In this document: positions 1-7,096 of the stretch, piece by piece | How the letters are laid out: the number at the start of each line of letters is the position of its first letter | Numbering within the stretch: the stretch's first letter is position 1 | DNA from: Gammaproteobacteria bacterium | GTDB taxonomy: Bacteria; Pseudomonadota; Gammaproteobacteria; Nitrosococcales; Methylophagaceae | Direction of reading: 5' to 3' | Length of the DNA: 9,280 nucleotides | NCBI GenBank assembly: GCA_002402245.1 | Contig: NVVP01000002.1 | Coordinates: 51,455 to 60,734, forward strand | Notes under the pieces: generated by a model | What the model was told of the DNA's origin: nothing | What the model saw: only the letters and a program-made list of their open reading frames with translations | Databases searched by the model: none | Translations under genes and position numbers: made by a program

Positions 1-1
1 A

Positions 2-154
2 AGCTGCAAAGGCACTGTAACTTACAAAAAAGCAGAACAAGAGTTAGTCTGCCCAAGCTGTCAGTTAGCCTACCCTATTCGGGATGACATTCCAGTAATG
101 CTCGCTAATGAAGCCCGCACAATGGATAAAATGGATCATGGTGAAGCAAGCTAA
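2..154 (+). CDS. ycaR: Trm112/YcaR family small zinc-ribbon protein, C-terminal part (5' end outside window)
   Basis: Fifty codons are open from base 2 to a TAA at 152-154; the first ten or so residues lie upstream of the window. Visible features are a Cys at residue 2 of the fragment followed by Lys-Gly, a CPSC pair at residues 17-20, and the family signature LAYPIRDDIPVML. The family (UPF0434/Trm112-like) is about 60 residues long. It has a four-cysteine zinc fold, of which the second pair and one Cys of the first are visible here. Its TAA shares one base with the ATG of the next gene (TAATG), so the two are probably translationally coupled. In many gammaproteobacteria this gene lies between lpxK and kdsB; lpxK is not visible here. 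The exact biochemical role of the bacterial protein is not settled. The family call is firm; the function is not. Confidence 0.9.
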   Translation, partial: SCKGTVTYKKAEQELVCPSCQLAYPIRDDIPVMLANEARTMDKMDHGEAS

Positions 155-909
155 TGACGTTTAAAATAGTTATTCCAGCACGTTATGCCTCAACCCGACT
201 ACCTGGCAAGCCATTATTAGATATTGCCGGTAAACCTATGATTCAGCATGTTTATGAGCGTGCGCAAGAAAGTGATGCTGCAGAGATTATTATTGCTACA
301 GATAATCAACAGATCGCTCACGTTGCTCGTGGCTTTGGTGCCAAAGTATGCCTTACGCGTGCTGATCATCCATCAGGTACTGATCGCCTTGCTGAAGTAG
401 CGGCACAACACCAGTTTGCTGCTGACGATATTATCGTCAATGTGCAAGGTGATGAGCCCTGCCTTCCGGCCAGCTTAATTAATCAAGTGGCTGATGATTT
501 ACAACAATACCCTGATGCAGATATGGCAAGCTTATATAGCCAAATCGAACAAGAAAAACAGGTGTTTGATGCCAATGTAGTCAAGGTAGTAATGGATAGC
601 CAAGGCTATGCACTTTATTTTAGTCGAGCACCTATTCCGTGGATGCGTGACCATTTTGATACTGAATCACCCTTACCGCCGATATTACCGCATTATCGCC
701 ATATTGGCTTATATGGTTATCGCGCGAAATTTCTCACTGATTATGCTGGACTGACACCATGTATATTGGAACAAGAAGAGTCATTGGAACAACTTAGAGC
801 GCTATTCCACGGTAAGAAGATTCATATGTCTCGTGCAAATATTCCAGCAGGCCATGGTGTGGATACTCAAGCAGATCTTGAGCAAGTAAGAAAATTACTT
901 AGTAAGTAG
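154..909 (+). CDS. kdsB: 3-deoxy-manno-octulosonate cytidylyltransferase (CMP-Kdo synthetase)
   Basis: This cytosolic enzyme activates Kdo with CTP to give CMP-Kdo, the donor for the inner core of lipopolysaccharide. The 251-residue length is normal for the family. Diagnostic motifs in order are the nucleotide-binding ARYASTRLPGKPL (9-21), DHPSGTDR (71-78), NVQGDEP (96-102), SRAPIPW (157-163), HIGLYGYR (183-190) and HGVDTQADLEQVR near the C-terminus (234-246). All key segments are intact. The ATG overlaps the stop codon of the upstream YcaR-like gene by one base, and a GGTGAAG about ten bases upstream can serve as ribosome-binding site. The 3' end overlaps the convergent small gene on the other strand by 15 bases (895-909), so no terminator fits between them. 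The enzyme implies a Gram-negative LPS-producing host. Confidence 0.98.
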   Translation: MTFKIVIPARYASTRLPGKPLLDIAGKPMIQHVYERAQESDAAEIIIATDNQQIAHVARGFGAKVCLTRADHPSGTDRLAEVAAQHQFAADDIIVNVQGDEPCLPASLINQVADDLQQYPDADMASLYSQIEQEKQVFDANVVKVVMDSQGYALYFSRAPIPWMRDHFDTESPLPPILPHYRHIGLYGYRAKFLTDYAGLTPCILEQEESLEQLRALFHGKKIHMSRANIPAGHGVDTQADLEQVRKLLSK

Positions 910-1173
910 TAAATCAATACCCGATGCAATAAGGTCACTATGCAGCTCACCTTCGCCATCAAAAATAGATAATATATAGGTCACAGGAACATCTCTGTGG
1001 CCTTCTCCATATTGAGTTGACTGAATATTAGTATCGGCAGTAGCCAATACTTGCAATACAAACTCACAATCATCTAACAGCTCAATAATTTCACATTGTT
1101 GCTGTCGACAAACGACTTGCTGCCCCAATAGGGACAACAAGTGCTTACTTTCAAATTGCTTATTCGCTGGCAT
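895..1173 (-). CDS. Small conserved-looking protein of unknown function, overlapping the 3' end of rne
   Basis: This is a 92-codon ORF from ATG (1171-1173) to TAA (895-897). I do not recognise the family with certainty. The protein is acidic, with no signal peptide or membrane segment. The middle reads as alternating hydrophobic and polar strands (GQQVVCRQQQCEII at 17-30, EFVLQVLA at 37-44). It is followed by a striking QYGEGHRDVPVTY (54-66) and a hydrophobic C-terminal segment. Three cysteines (22, 27, 36) are not arranged as an obvious metal site. Its ATG lies inside the last codons of rne (14-base overlap), about ten bases before the rne stop, with only a weak GTGAAG upstream. Translation is therefore probably coupled to termination on rne. 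The low-bias composition and tight packing support a real gene. A role in RNA metabolism would be guesswork from context only. Confidence 0.75.
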   Translation of the reverse strand: MPANKQFESKHLLSLLGQQVVCRQQQCEIIELLDDCEFVLQVLATADTNIQSTQYGEGHRDVPVTYILSIFDGEGELHSDLIASGIDLLLTK

Positions 1174-3718
1174 CTTCTTTAGGCTTCACTTTCCTTGGTG
1201 CTCGCTTCCTAATCACTGGCTTTTTCTCTTCTGTTTTAGCTTCAGAGGGTTTCGCATCAGTCTTAGCTGGAGACTCAACTTTAGCAGGTTTTTTAACTGC
1301 CGTCTTTTTTGGTGCTGCAGTCTCAGCTTTAGGCTTTTTCTCTTCCGTCTTTTGCGGCGCAGTAGCAGTAGTCTCAGCTTTAGGCTTGTTCTCTACTGCT
1401 TTTTCTACAGTAGGTTCTGCGGCCTTATTTACTACTACTTGCTCGTCATTAGCACTTGCTTTTGCTTTGTCATGACCTCTACGACGATTATTTGAACTCG
1501 TTGATGTACGACCTCGACGCTGCTTATTAGCGGCAGGTTTATTATTGTTTTTAGTCGGCTTGTTACCATCAATATCTTGGCTAGCATTGGCTGCTTGTTC
1601 AGCATTACCCGCCATTTCATTACCATTTATATCAGGTATATCAGACTTAGTGATATTGCCGTCTATTTCTTTCTTCTCAGCAGGAATACGGTTACCTGCA
1701 TCTTCTGCAACATTTACATCTGCGTCAGTACGTGGACGGCGTGCGCCTCGGCGACCTCCTCTGCGTGAACGTTTTGCATTCGGGTTTTGATTCTGCTCAG
1801 ACTCATCCGCTTTTGCTTTTTGGTTCGGGTTTGCTTGTTGAGGTTTATCTACTGCTTGACCCTTTTCAGTTTGAGAATTTTTATTGTTATCAGGACGTTG
1901 ACGTGGGCCACGACGATTATTATTACGGTTGTTATTATTGTTATTACGTGGACGTCTATTGTTCTGCTCACGTTGGGGTTTTTCTTCTTCTACTGTTTTT
2001 TCTTCAACTTCATCAGCAGATTTACCCGTTAATACATTCAATAAACGTTTTAATAAGCTTGGTTTCTTCTCAACTTCTTTTTCTTTAGGTTTATCATGAG
2101 TTAAATCAGGCGCTGGCGCAGAAGGTGAAACACCGGTTACCGCAGCTTGTTCAACTGCTGGCTTATCTTTCATTGCCTCAGGTACTTCTGGCTCTGGCTC
2201 AGTCATTAAATGATGGCTTGATTCCGTCACTTCACTATTATCTTTAATACGCTCAATCTCAAAATGAGGCGTTTCAAAGTGAGGGTTAGGAATTAATAAT
2301 AATTTCACTTCTTGACGACGTTCAATCTCTTCTAATTGCACCCGTTTTTCATTCAACATAAAGGTAGCAACAGAAACAGGTAGTTGTACTACTAATTGAG
2401 AAATACGATCTTTAGTGGCTTCTTCTTCAAGTAAACGTAATACTGCTAGACCTAGTGATTGCACTCCACGAACATGGCCTAAACCACTACAGCGAGGACA
2501 TACTTCTTCATGCGCATCACCTAATGATGGACGTAGGCGTTGGCGTGACATTTCTAATAAGCCAAAGCGTGAGATACGGCCAATTTGAACCCGTGCACGA
2601 TCTGCTTTTAAATGTTCACGTAAACGGTTTTCAACTTCACGTTGATGTTTAGTTGGCCCCATATCAATGAAATCGATAACCACAAGACCACCTAAATCAC
2701 GAATACGTAATTGGCGAGCAATTTCTTCAGCCGCTTCAAGGTTAGTATTAAAGGCTGTTTCTTCAATATCTCCACCTTTATTAGCTCTTGCCGAGTTAAC
2801 ATCAATTGAAATCAATGCTTCAGTCGGATCAATCACTAATGCGCCACCAGAAGGTAGTCGAACTTCATGGCGGAAAGCCGTTTCAATCTGGCTCTCTACT
2901 TGGTAACGGGTGAATAGAGGTACTTTATCTTGGTAAAGCTTAAATTTGCTTAGCTCATGCGGCATAACCATGCGCATAAAGTCATAACCTGTTTGGTAGA
3001 CTTCAGGTGAATCAACTAAGATCTCACCAATATCTTTACGTAAATAATCACGTAAGGCACGGATGATAATATTACTTTCTTGGTAAACAAGGAAAGGCGC
3101 TTTGCGGTCTTTAATAGCAGCATCTATTGCAGTCCATAACTGCACTAAATACTCTAAATCCCATTGTAATTCTTCAGCTTGCTTGCCAACACCTGCAGTA
3201 CGGACAATCATGCCCATGCCTTCAGGGACTTCTAATGAGCGTAATGCTTCTTGTAGCTCAGCACGTTCTTCACCTTCAATACGGCGAGAAATACCACCAG
3301 CACGAGGGCTATTTGGCATTAATACAAGGTAACGTCCAGCGAGACTGATAAATGTAGTCAGTGCAGCGCCTTTATTGCCACGCTCTTCTTTTTCAACTTG
3401 AATAACTAGCTCTTGGCCAACAGACAGGACATCTTGTACGTTAATACGTCCTGATGCTTCACCCTCTTTATTATTTTTTGACTTGAAATATTCTTTAGAA
3501 ATATCTTTTAACGGTAAAAAACCTTGACGTTCTGAGCCGTAATCAACAAAAACAGCTTCTAAACTTGGTTCTACGCGGGTAATTTTACCCTTATAGATAT
3601 TACCTTTTTTCTGCTCTTTAGCAGGAATAGCAATATCTAGATTAAACAGCCGCTGGCCATCGACCATCGCAACACGCAACTCTTCTTCATTAGTTGCATT
3701 AATTAAAATTCGTTTCAT
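1160..3718 (-). CDS. rne: Ribonuclease E, endoribonuclease and degradosome scaffold
   Basis: RNase E is the main single-strand-specific endonuclease for mRNA decay and for rRNA and tRNA processing, acting at the inner membrane. I start it at ATG 3716-3718 (852 residues, MKRILINATNEEELRVAMV), which matches the family N-terminus and has AAGAGG six bases upstream; the open frame extends nine codons further to a GTG. The S1 RNA-binding domain spans about 38-125. The catalytic aspartates are D306 (ISIDVNSAR) and D349 (VVIDFIDM), and the zinc link is CPRC (407-410). The non-catalytic tail from about 510 contains a probable membrane-anchoring amphipathic helix, SLLKRLLNVL (554-563). Arg/Asn-rich RNA-binding patches follow at about 588-606, 650-663 and 733-748, and the end is a long Lys/Ala/Pro/Glu-rich tail. 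The tail is shorter than in E. coli (about 1060 residues in total). The gene is divergent from rluC, as is usual. Confidence 0.97.
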   Translation of the reverse strand: MKRILINATNEEELRVAMVDGQRLFNLDIAIPAKEQKKGNIYKGKITRVEPSLEAVFVDYGSERQGFLPLKDISKEYFKSKNNKEGEASGRINVQDVLSVGQELVIQVEKEERGNKGAALTTFISLAGRYLVLMPNSPRAGGISRRIEGEERAELQEALRSLEVPEGMGMIVRTAGVGKQAEELQWDLEYLVQLWTAIDAAIKDRKAPFLVYQESNIIIRALRDYLRKDIGEILVDSPEVYQTGYDFMRMVMPHELSKFKLYQDKVPLFTRYQVESQIETAFRHEVRLPSGGALVIDPTEALISIDVNSARANKGGDIEETAFNTNLEAAEEIARQLRIRDLGGLVVIDFIDMGPTKHQREVENRLREHLKADRARVQIGRISRFGLLEMSRQRLRPSLGDAHEEVCPRCSGLGHVRGVQSLGLAVLRLLEEEATKDRISQLVVQLPVSVATFMLNEKRVQLEEIERRQEVKLLLIPNPHFETPHFEIERIKDNSEVTESSHHLMTEPEPEVPEAMKDKPAVEQAAVTGVSPSAPAPDLTHDKPKEKEVEKKPSLLKRLLNVLTGKSADEVEEKTVEEEKPQREQNNRRPRNNNNNNRNNNRRGPRQRPDNNKNSQTEKGQAVDKPQQANPNQKAKADESEQNQNPNAKRSRRGGRRGARRPRTDADVNVAEDAGNRIPAEKKEIDGNITKSDIPDINGNEMAGNAEQAANASQDIDGNKPTKNNNKPAANKQRRGRTSTSSNNRRRGHDKAKASANDEQVVVNKAAEPTVEKAVENKPKAETTATAPQKTEEKKPKAETAAPKKTAVKKPAKVESPAKTDAKPSEAKTEEKKPVIRKRAPRKVKPKEDASE

Positions 3719-3722
3719 TCTA

Positions 3723-3740
3723 AACCTCTTGAAAGAGGTT
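3723..3740 (-). promoter_or_regulatory. Hairpin sequestering the rne ribosome-binding site
   Basis: This is a perfect 8-base inverted repeat (AACCTCTT, GA, AAGAGGTT on the plus strand). In the rne transcript it folds as a seven-pair stem with a UUCA loop. The 3' arm contains AAGAGG, the Shine-Dalgarno sequence, which ends six bases before the rne ATG. The ribosome-binding site would therefore be double-stranded when the hairpin forms. The repeat is directly visible; translational control is inferred. Confidence 0.6.
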
Positions 3741-3942
3741 CTCACTCCGGTTTGACACCTTAAATTACGGTGCTTCTAATCCATTTTGTAGGATCTCAGC
3801 AGGACAATTTTCTTTTTTTGTAATCAATGTTGGTAACGCGTCTTACATTTGCACATTACTTCCACCCAGTTTCGTTTTTAATGCTTAACATTTAACGATT
3901 TTGTCATTTACTTCGTATTACTTTGCATGACATTTCAATATC

Positions 3943-3970
3943 GGCGCTTCACCCCCTGGCGTAAGCTGCC
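3943..3970 (-). repeat. Inverted repeat in the rne upstream region (candidate leader stem-loop)
   Basis: The arms GGCGCTT (3943-3949) and AAGCTGCC (3963-3970) pair over seven positions with one bulged base. They enclose a 13-base loop that is G-rich on the rne strand. It lies just downstream of a weak candidate rne promoter, so it could form the 5' end of the rne message. There is no T-run, so it does not look like a terminator. Confidence 0.35.
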
Positions 3971-3975
3971 CTGAT

Positions 3976-4004
3976 ACTGTATTAATTACGTTTTGTTTTG
4001 TCCT
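3976..4004 (-). promoter_or_regulatory. Weak candidate sigma-70 promoter for rne
   Basis: On the minus strand an AGGACA (-35-like, 3999-4004) is followed after 17 bases by TACAGT (-10-like, 3976-3981), each matching consensus at four of six positions. Initiation would fall near 3969, giving a leader of about 250 bases. Spacing is ideal but the boxes are poor, so other sites in 3970-4277 remain possible. Confidence 0.25.
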
Positions 4005-4166
4005 ATCTGATGCGCGATATTAATCATCACCTAGACGTGGGAACCCTATTATTTTCTTGCTCATTATTGAGCCTGACACGGCTATTTCATTGGGCCGCTT
4101 TAAATCTAAATCTTTTGGGGCGTACCGCTTCAACTTCTTATTATTGTTCAGGAGCGACATACCATT

Positions 4167-4197
4167 TTGTCAGTCTTATTAAAATTGCAGGTATACT
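4167..4197 (+). promoter_or_regulatory. Candidate sigma-70 promoter for rluC
   Basis: TTGTCA (4167-4172) and TATACT (4192-4197) each match five of six consensus bases, separated by a slightly long 19-base spacer. Transcription would start near 4204, about 75 bases before the rluC ATG. The remainder of the gap on either side (3976-4277) shows no credible gene. A short GCTCA/TGAGC inverted repeat at 4059-4072 is the only other structure I noticed there. Confidence 0.4.
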
Positions 4198-4277
4198 AAT
4201 CACCCTACTTAAGACGAAACAACGTTAAAATATAACAGCCCTTACCCATATCATCAATAGCAGAGACTAACATTTTT

Positions 4278-5234
4278 ATGTCCACTGACGACAAAGCTAA
4301 ATTTTCCGTCCATTTTATCGAAGTGACAGCCGCTCAATCAGGACAAAGAATTGATAACTTCTTGCTCACTCAAGAAAAAGGCGTGCCTAAAAGTCGAATT
4401 TACCGAGCTATTCGTAAAGGCGAAGTTCGGGTTAATAAAGGTCGCATAAAACAAACGTATAAAATTCAAGCCGGCGACTCTATTCGTGTGCCTCCTCTAC
4501 ACACTTCAGATAAAACGGTTATCACCACCGTTAGTGACCGCATGCGAAAACAATTGACTGAATGCGTGCTATTTGAAGATGATGATTTATTAGCACTGAA
4601 TAAACCACCCGGCTTAGCCGTGCATGCAGGCAGTAATATTGATCAAGGCATTATCGAAAGCTTACGTATTATTCGCTCTGATCTTGACTACCTTGAATTA
4701 GTCCATCGTCTCGATCGTGATACCTCGGGCTGTTTATTATTAGCTAAAAGTCGTACTGCCCTACTTAATTTACAACAACAGATGATTAACCACGATCTTA
4801 ATAAGCGCTATTTAACCTTATTAAGAGGTTACTGGAAAGACGGTGAGCGCCTTATTGAGCAACCGTTAAAAAAGAATACGGTTTCATCCGGTGAGCGAAT
4901 GGTGCGTGTTGATGGAGAAGGTAAATACTCCAAAACTGTATTTGTACCTATCGAATCATTCCCACAAGCCCAATTAACAGAAGTTATCCTCTATACCGGT
5001 CGTACTCATCAAATTCGGGTTCATTCTGCCTTTATCAATCACCCCGTTGCTGGTGATGATAAATATGGTCAACGTAATTTTAATAAAGACATGAAGAAGT
5101 TTGGTTTAAAACGTATGTTTTTACATGCTTGGAAATTAGGCATTACTCATCCTACTAGCGGTGAAAGTCTATTACTTGAAGCTCCACTCCCCAGCCAACT
5201 AAGCAACGTTATCGAAAAATTACGAGCACAATAA
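4278..5234 (+). CDS. rluC: 23S rRNA pseudouridine synthase, RluC type
   Basis: The enzyme converts specific uridines of 23S rRNA to pseudouridine; E. coli RluC acts at positions 955, 2504 and 2580 near the peptidyl-transferase centre. The 318-residue length is typical. An N-terminal S4 RNA-binding domain covers about 22-80 (QRIDNFLL, SRIYRAIRKGEVRVNKGR). The RluA-family catalytic domain follows, with LNKPPGLAVHAG (107-118), the catalytic loop HRLDRDTSG with nucleophile D146, and the downstream TGRTHQIRVHS motif. The RluC assignment over RluD or RluA rests on sequence style and on the divergent position next to rne, the standard location of rluC. The ribosome-binding site is weak (AGAG about 12 bases upstream). 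It probably heads a transcript that includes the HAD and sppA genes downstream. Confidence 0.95.
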   Translation: MSTDDKAKFSVHFIEVTAAQSGQRIDNFLLTQEKGVPKSRIYRAIRKGEVRVNKGRIKQTYKIQAGDSIRVPPLHTSDKTVITTVSDRMRKQLTECVLFEDDDLLALNKPPGLAVHAGSNIDQGIIESLRIIRSDLDYLELVHRLDRDTSGCLLLAKSRTALLNLQQQMINHDLNKRYLTLLRGYWKDGERLIEQPLKKNTVSSGERMVRVDGEGKYSKTVFVPIESFPQAQLTEVILYTGRTHQIRVHSAFINHPVAGDDKYGQRNFNKDMKKFGLKRMFLHAWKLGITHPTSGESLLLEAPLPSQLSNVIEKLRAQ

Positions 5235-5280
5235 ATAAATGAAGCAATATCAATACCCGGGCTCAACAATATGCAGATTT

Positions 5281-5305
5281 CTAGCACGCATACTCAACAT
5301 GCTAG
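5281..5305 (+). repeat. Short inverted repeat in the rluC-HAD gap
   Basis: CTAGCA (5281-5286) and TGCTAG (5300-5305) form a perfect six-base inverted repeat with a 13-base loop. A second TTGCTAGC copy of the right arm occurs at 5356-5363. No T-run follows, so a terminator is unlikely. It may be an operator or mRNA structure, or chance in a 160-base spacer. Confidence 0.3.
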
Positions 5306-5394
5306 CGGCGTTATAAGAGTGAGCAATAGAATGACTATTACATCACTATTATGCCTTGCTAGCCTATTCATTATACGCACTAGAAACATGCACC

Positions 5395-6054
5395 TTGATT
5401 AATCACGGGTATAAACTTATCGTCTTTGACTGGGACGGTACATTAATGGATTCCACCGGACATATTGTCAATTGTATGCAACAGGCCATTACAAATTTAA
5501 CCTTGCCACCTTTAACTGACTCTGCCGTTAGCCATATTATAGGTTTAGCACTCACCGAAGCTATTCAGGCTTTATATCCTAGCCTTACTCAGCCTGATAT
5601 AGACACCTTAGCCGATGAATATCGCCGAGTGTGGTTAGCCACACCTCAAGATACGCCACTGTTTGGCAATGCTTATGAATTAGTCAAAAAACTTAATCAA
5701 CAAGATTACTTTTTAGGCGTGGCAACAGGGAAAAGCCGTAAGGGATTAAATAAGGTACTCGCCTCTAGTCAATTAGAGCCTCTCTTTCATGCCACCCGTT
5801 GTGCTGATGAATGTCACTCTAAACCTCACCCCGAAATGATTGAGGAATTAATGGATTATTGCGGTGTCTACCCCAAGGAAACATTAATGATAGGTGATAC
5901 AGAATACGATCTAAAAATGGCACATAATGCCGGTGCAGATAGTATTGCAATTAGTCACGGAGCGCACGGCATAAACACCTTACAAGCTTGTAATCCTTTA
6001 ACTATCGTTGATGATTTATTTCAACTCGAACAATGGTTTAATAAATTGCTATAA
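5395..6054 (+). CDS. HAD-superfamily hydrolase, phosphoglycolate phosphatase-like
   Basis: This is a HAD-IA phosphatase, cytosolic, probably acting on a small phosphorylated metabolite; the substrate is not predictable. All four HAD motifs are present. Numbered from TTG 5395, they are DWDGT (nucleophile D12, acid/base D14), the ATGKS threonine (111), the lysine of SKPHPEM (143) and IGDTEYD (D168, D172). A helical cap sits between motifs I and II. No in-frame ATG precedes motif I. The frame is closed by a TGA at 5332-5334, and the only candidates are TTG 5356 and TTG 5395. I prefer 5395 because homologues begin only a few residues before the first aspartate, giving 219 residues. Neither TTG has a clear Shine-Dalgarno sequence. 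An rluC-HAD-sppA order is also known in Pseudomonas, so a linked transcript is likely. Confidence 0.9.
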   Translation: MINHGYKLIVFDWDGTLMDSTGHIVNCMQQAITNLTLPPLTDSAVSHIIGLALTEAIQALYPSLTQPDIDTLADEYRRVWLATPQDTPLFGNAYELVKKLNQQDYFLGVATGKSRKGLNKVLASSQLEPLFHATRCADECHSKPHPEMIEELMDYCGVYPKETLMIGDTEYDLKMAHNAGADSIAISHGAHGINTLQACNPLTIVDDLFQLEQWFNKLL

Positions 6055-6086
6055 TCAGGTTCAATCTTTTAATTCACTATTTTTAT

Positions 6087-7079
6087 ATGGAAAATAATAT
6101 GGCTGGCTTCGGTGATTTCCCTCCGTCTAACGCAAATAGTTCTACATCCGCTAATCAAGAGCCTAATTCTTGGGAGCGTCGAGTACTTGAAGACCTCGCA
6201 TTCGCAGCATTAAAAGAACAACGTAAAGCACGTCGCTGGGGTTATGTATTTAAAAGCTTCATGATTCTTTATTTAGTATCTTTTCTTATCCTAATGATTC
6301 CATCAGGTGACCTCGGTGGTTATAAAGAAAAACATACGGCCTTAGTTGAAATTAAGGGGGTAATTGCTGCGGATGCGGATGCCAGTGCCGATACAGTGAT
6401 TACCGGTATCCGTAATGCATTTAAAAACACTAGTGCTCAAGGCCTTATCCTTAGATTAAATACGCCAGGCGGAAGCCCTGTACAATCTGGTGTGATTAAC
6501 GATGAAATCAAACGCCTTAAATTAACCCGCCCTGACTTCCCTGTTTATGCCGTTATTCAAGATGTCTGCGCCTCAGGTGGTTATTACATTGCCGTTGCAG
6601 CCGATAAAATTTATGCAGATAAAGCCAGTATTGTCGGCTCTATCGGTGTTCGAATGGATAGCTTTGGTTTTACTGATGCTATCGACAAATTAGGCATTAA
6701 ACGTCGCTCAATTACATCAGGTGAGAATAAAGCGTTTCTTGACCCGTTCTTACCAATGAAAGAGCAAGATTTAACCCATGCCCACAACATGCTTAATAAT
6801 ATTCATCAACAATTTATTGATGTAGTTAAAGAAGGTCGAGGCGATCGCCTTTCAGATGATCCTCGTTTATTTACTGGTTTATTCTGGTCTGGTGAACAAG
6901 CATTACCACTTGGCTTAATTGATGGTCTAGCAAGTAGTAGTGAAGTGGCACGTGATATGTTTGAGGCAGAAGATATTGTTGATTACACCCTTCGCCCTGA
7001 TTATTTCGAGCAATTCACTAGTAAATTAGGTGCATCAATTCGTAATTCATTATTTACCCCTAGCGTTAGTCTTAACTAA
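6087..7079 (+). CDS. sppA: S49-family signal peptide peptidase (short SppA type)
   Basis: This is a membrane-bound serine protease that degrades cleaved signal peptides or other membrane-protein fragments. Residues 1-50 are a polar, low-complexity cytoplasmic segment ending in basic residues (KARR). A single transmembrane helix follows at about 54-72 (FMILYLVSFLILM). The S49 protease domain spans about 85-280. The Ser/Lys dyad is S163 in CASGGYYIA and K215 in SGENKAF. The 52-residue separation equals that of Bacillus SppA, which places it with the short single-domain type rather than the doubled E. coli enzyme. The 330-residue length is usual for this type. The start is ambiguous: ATG 6087 has no ribosome-binding site, while ATG 6099 (four codons in) has GGAAAA seven bases upstream and may be the true start. 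It lies 32 bases after the HAD gene. Confidence 0.93.
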   Translation: MENNMAGFGDFPPSNANSSTSANQEPNSWERRVLEDLAFAALKEQRKARRWGYVFKSFMILYLVSFLILMIPSGDLGGYKEKHTALVEIKGVIAADADASADTVITGIRNAFKNTSAQGLILRLNTPGGSPVQSGVINDEIKRLKLTRPDFPVYAVIQDVCASGGYYIAVAADKIYADKASIVGSIGVRMDSFGFTDAIDKLGIKRRSITSGENKAFLDPFLPMKEQDLTHAHNMLNNIHQQFIDVVKEGRGDRLSDDPRLFTGLFWSGEQALPLGLIDGLASSSEVARDMFEAEDIVDYTLRPDYFEQFTSKLGASIRNSLFTPSVSLN

Positions 7080-7096
7080 GGTTAACCAGTCTTACT

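Larger units (their letters stand above)
3719..3970 (-). promoter_or_regulatory. Presumed structured 5' leader of rne
   Basis: About 250 bases upstream of the rne start contain no plausible gene but several inverted repeats. Besides the hairpin at 3723-3740 there is a GGC/GCC plus GCTT/AAGC stem with one bulged base at 3943-3970. There is also an AT-rich stem with an internal loop at 3873-3897 and a short CACC/GGTG stem at 3756-3772. In E. coli the rne mRNA has a long leader whose hairpins let RNase E regulate its own message; a similar role here is inferred from position and structure only. I cannot confirm homology to the known rne leader element by eye. Confidence 0.4.

Noticed and set aside
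1180..1420. Lys/Ala/Pro repeats at the rne 3' end as a separate AlgP- or histone-like gene.
   Set aside because: They are continuous and in frame with RNase E, with no internal start signal; basic low-complexity tails are normal in this family.
1545..3348. Several plus-strand open frames of 60-120 codons opposite rne, and a minus-strand 63-codon frame at 1435-1626.
   Set aside because: They are alternate-frame shadows of rne. They have biased composition mirroring its repeats, no family-like motifs and no ribosome-binding sites.
3719..3745. A nine-codon N-terminal extension of RNase E beginning at a GTG.
   Set aside because: The family N-terminus begins at the ATG at 3716-3718, which has the Shine-Dalgarno AAGAGG; the extension runs through the hairpin and SD sequence.
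3998..4228. A 76-codon plus-strand frame starting with TTG in the rne-rluC spacer.
   Set aside because: Non-ATG start, no ribosome-binding site, no recognisable motif, and it runs across the likely promoter region of rluC.
5239..5316. A 25-codon ATG frame just after rluC, as a possible leader peptide.
   Set aside because: No ribosome-binding site and no attenuator-like downstream structure; too short to distinguish from chance.
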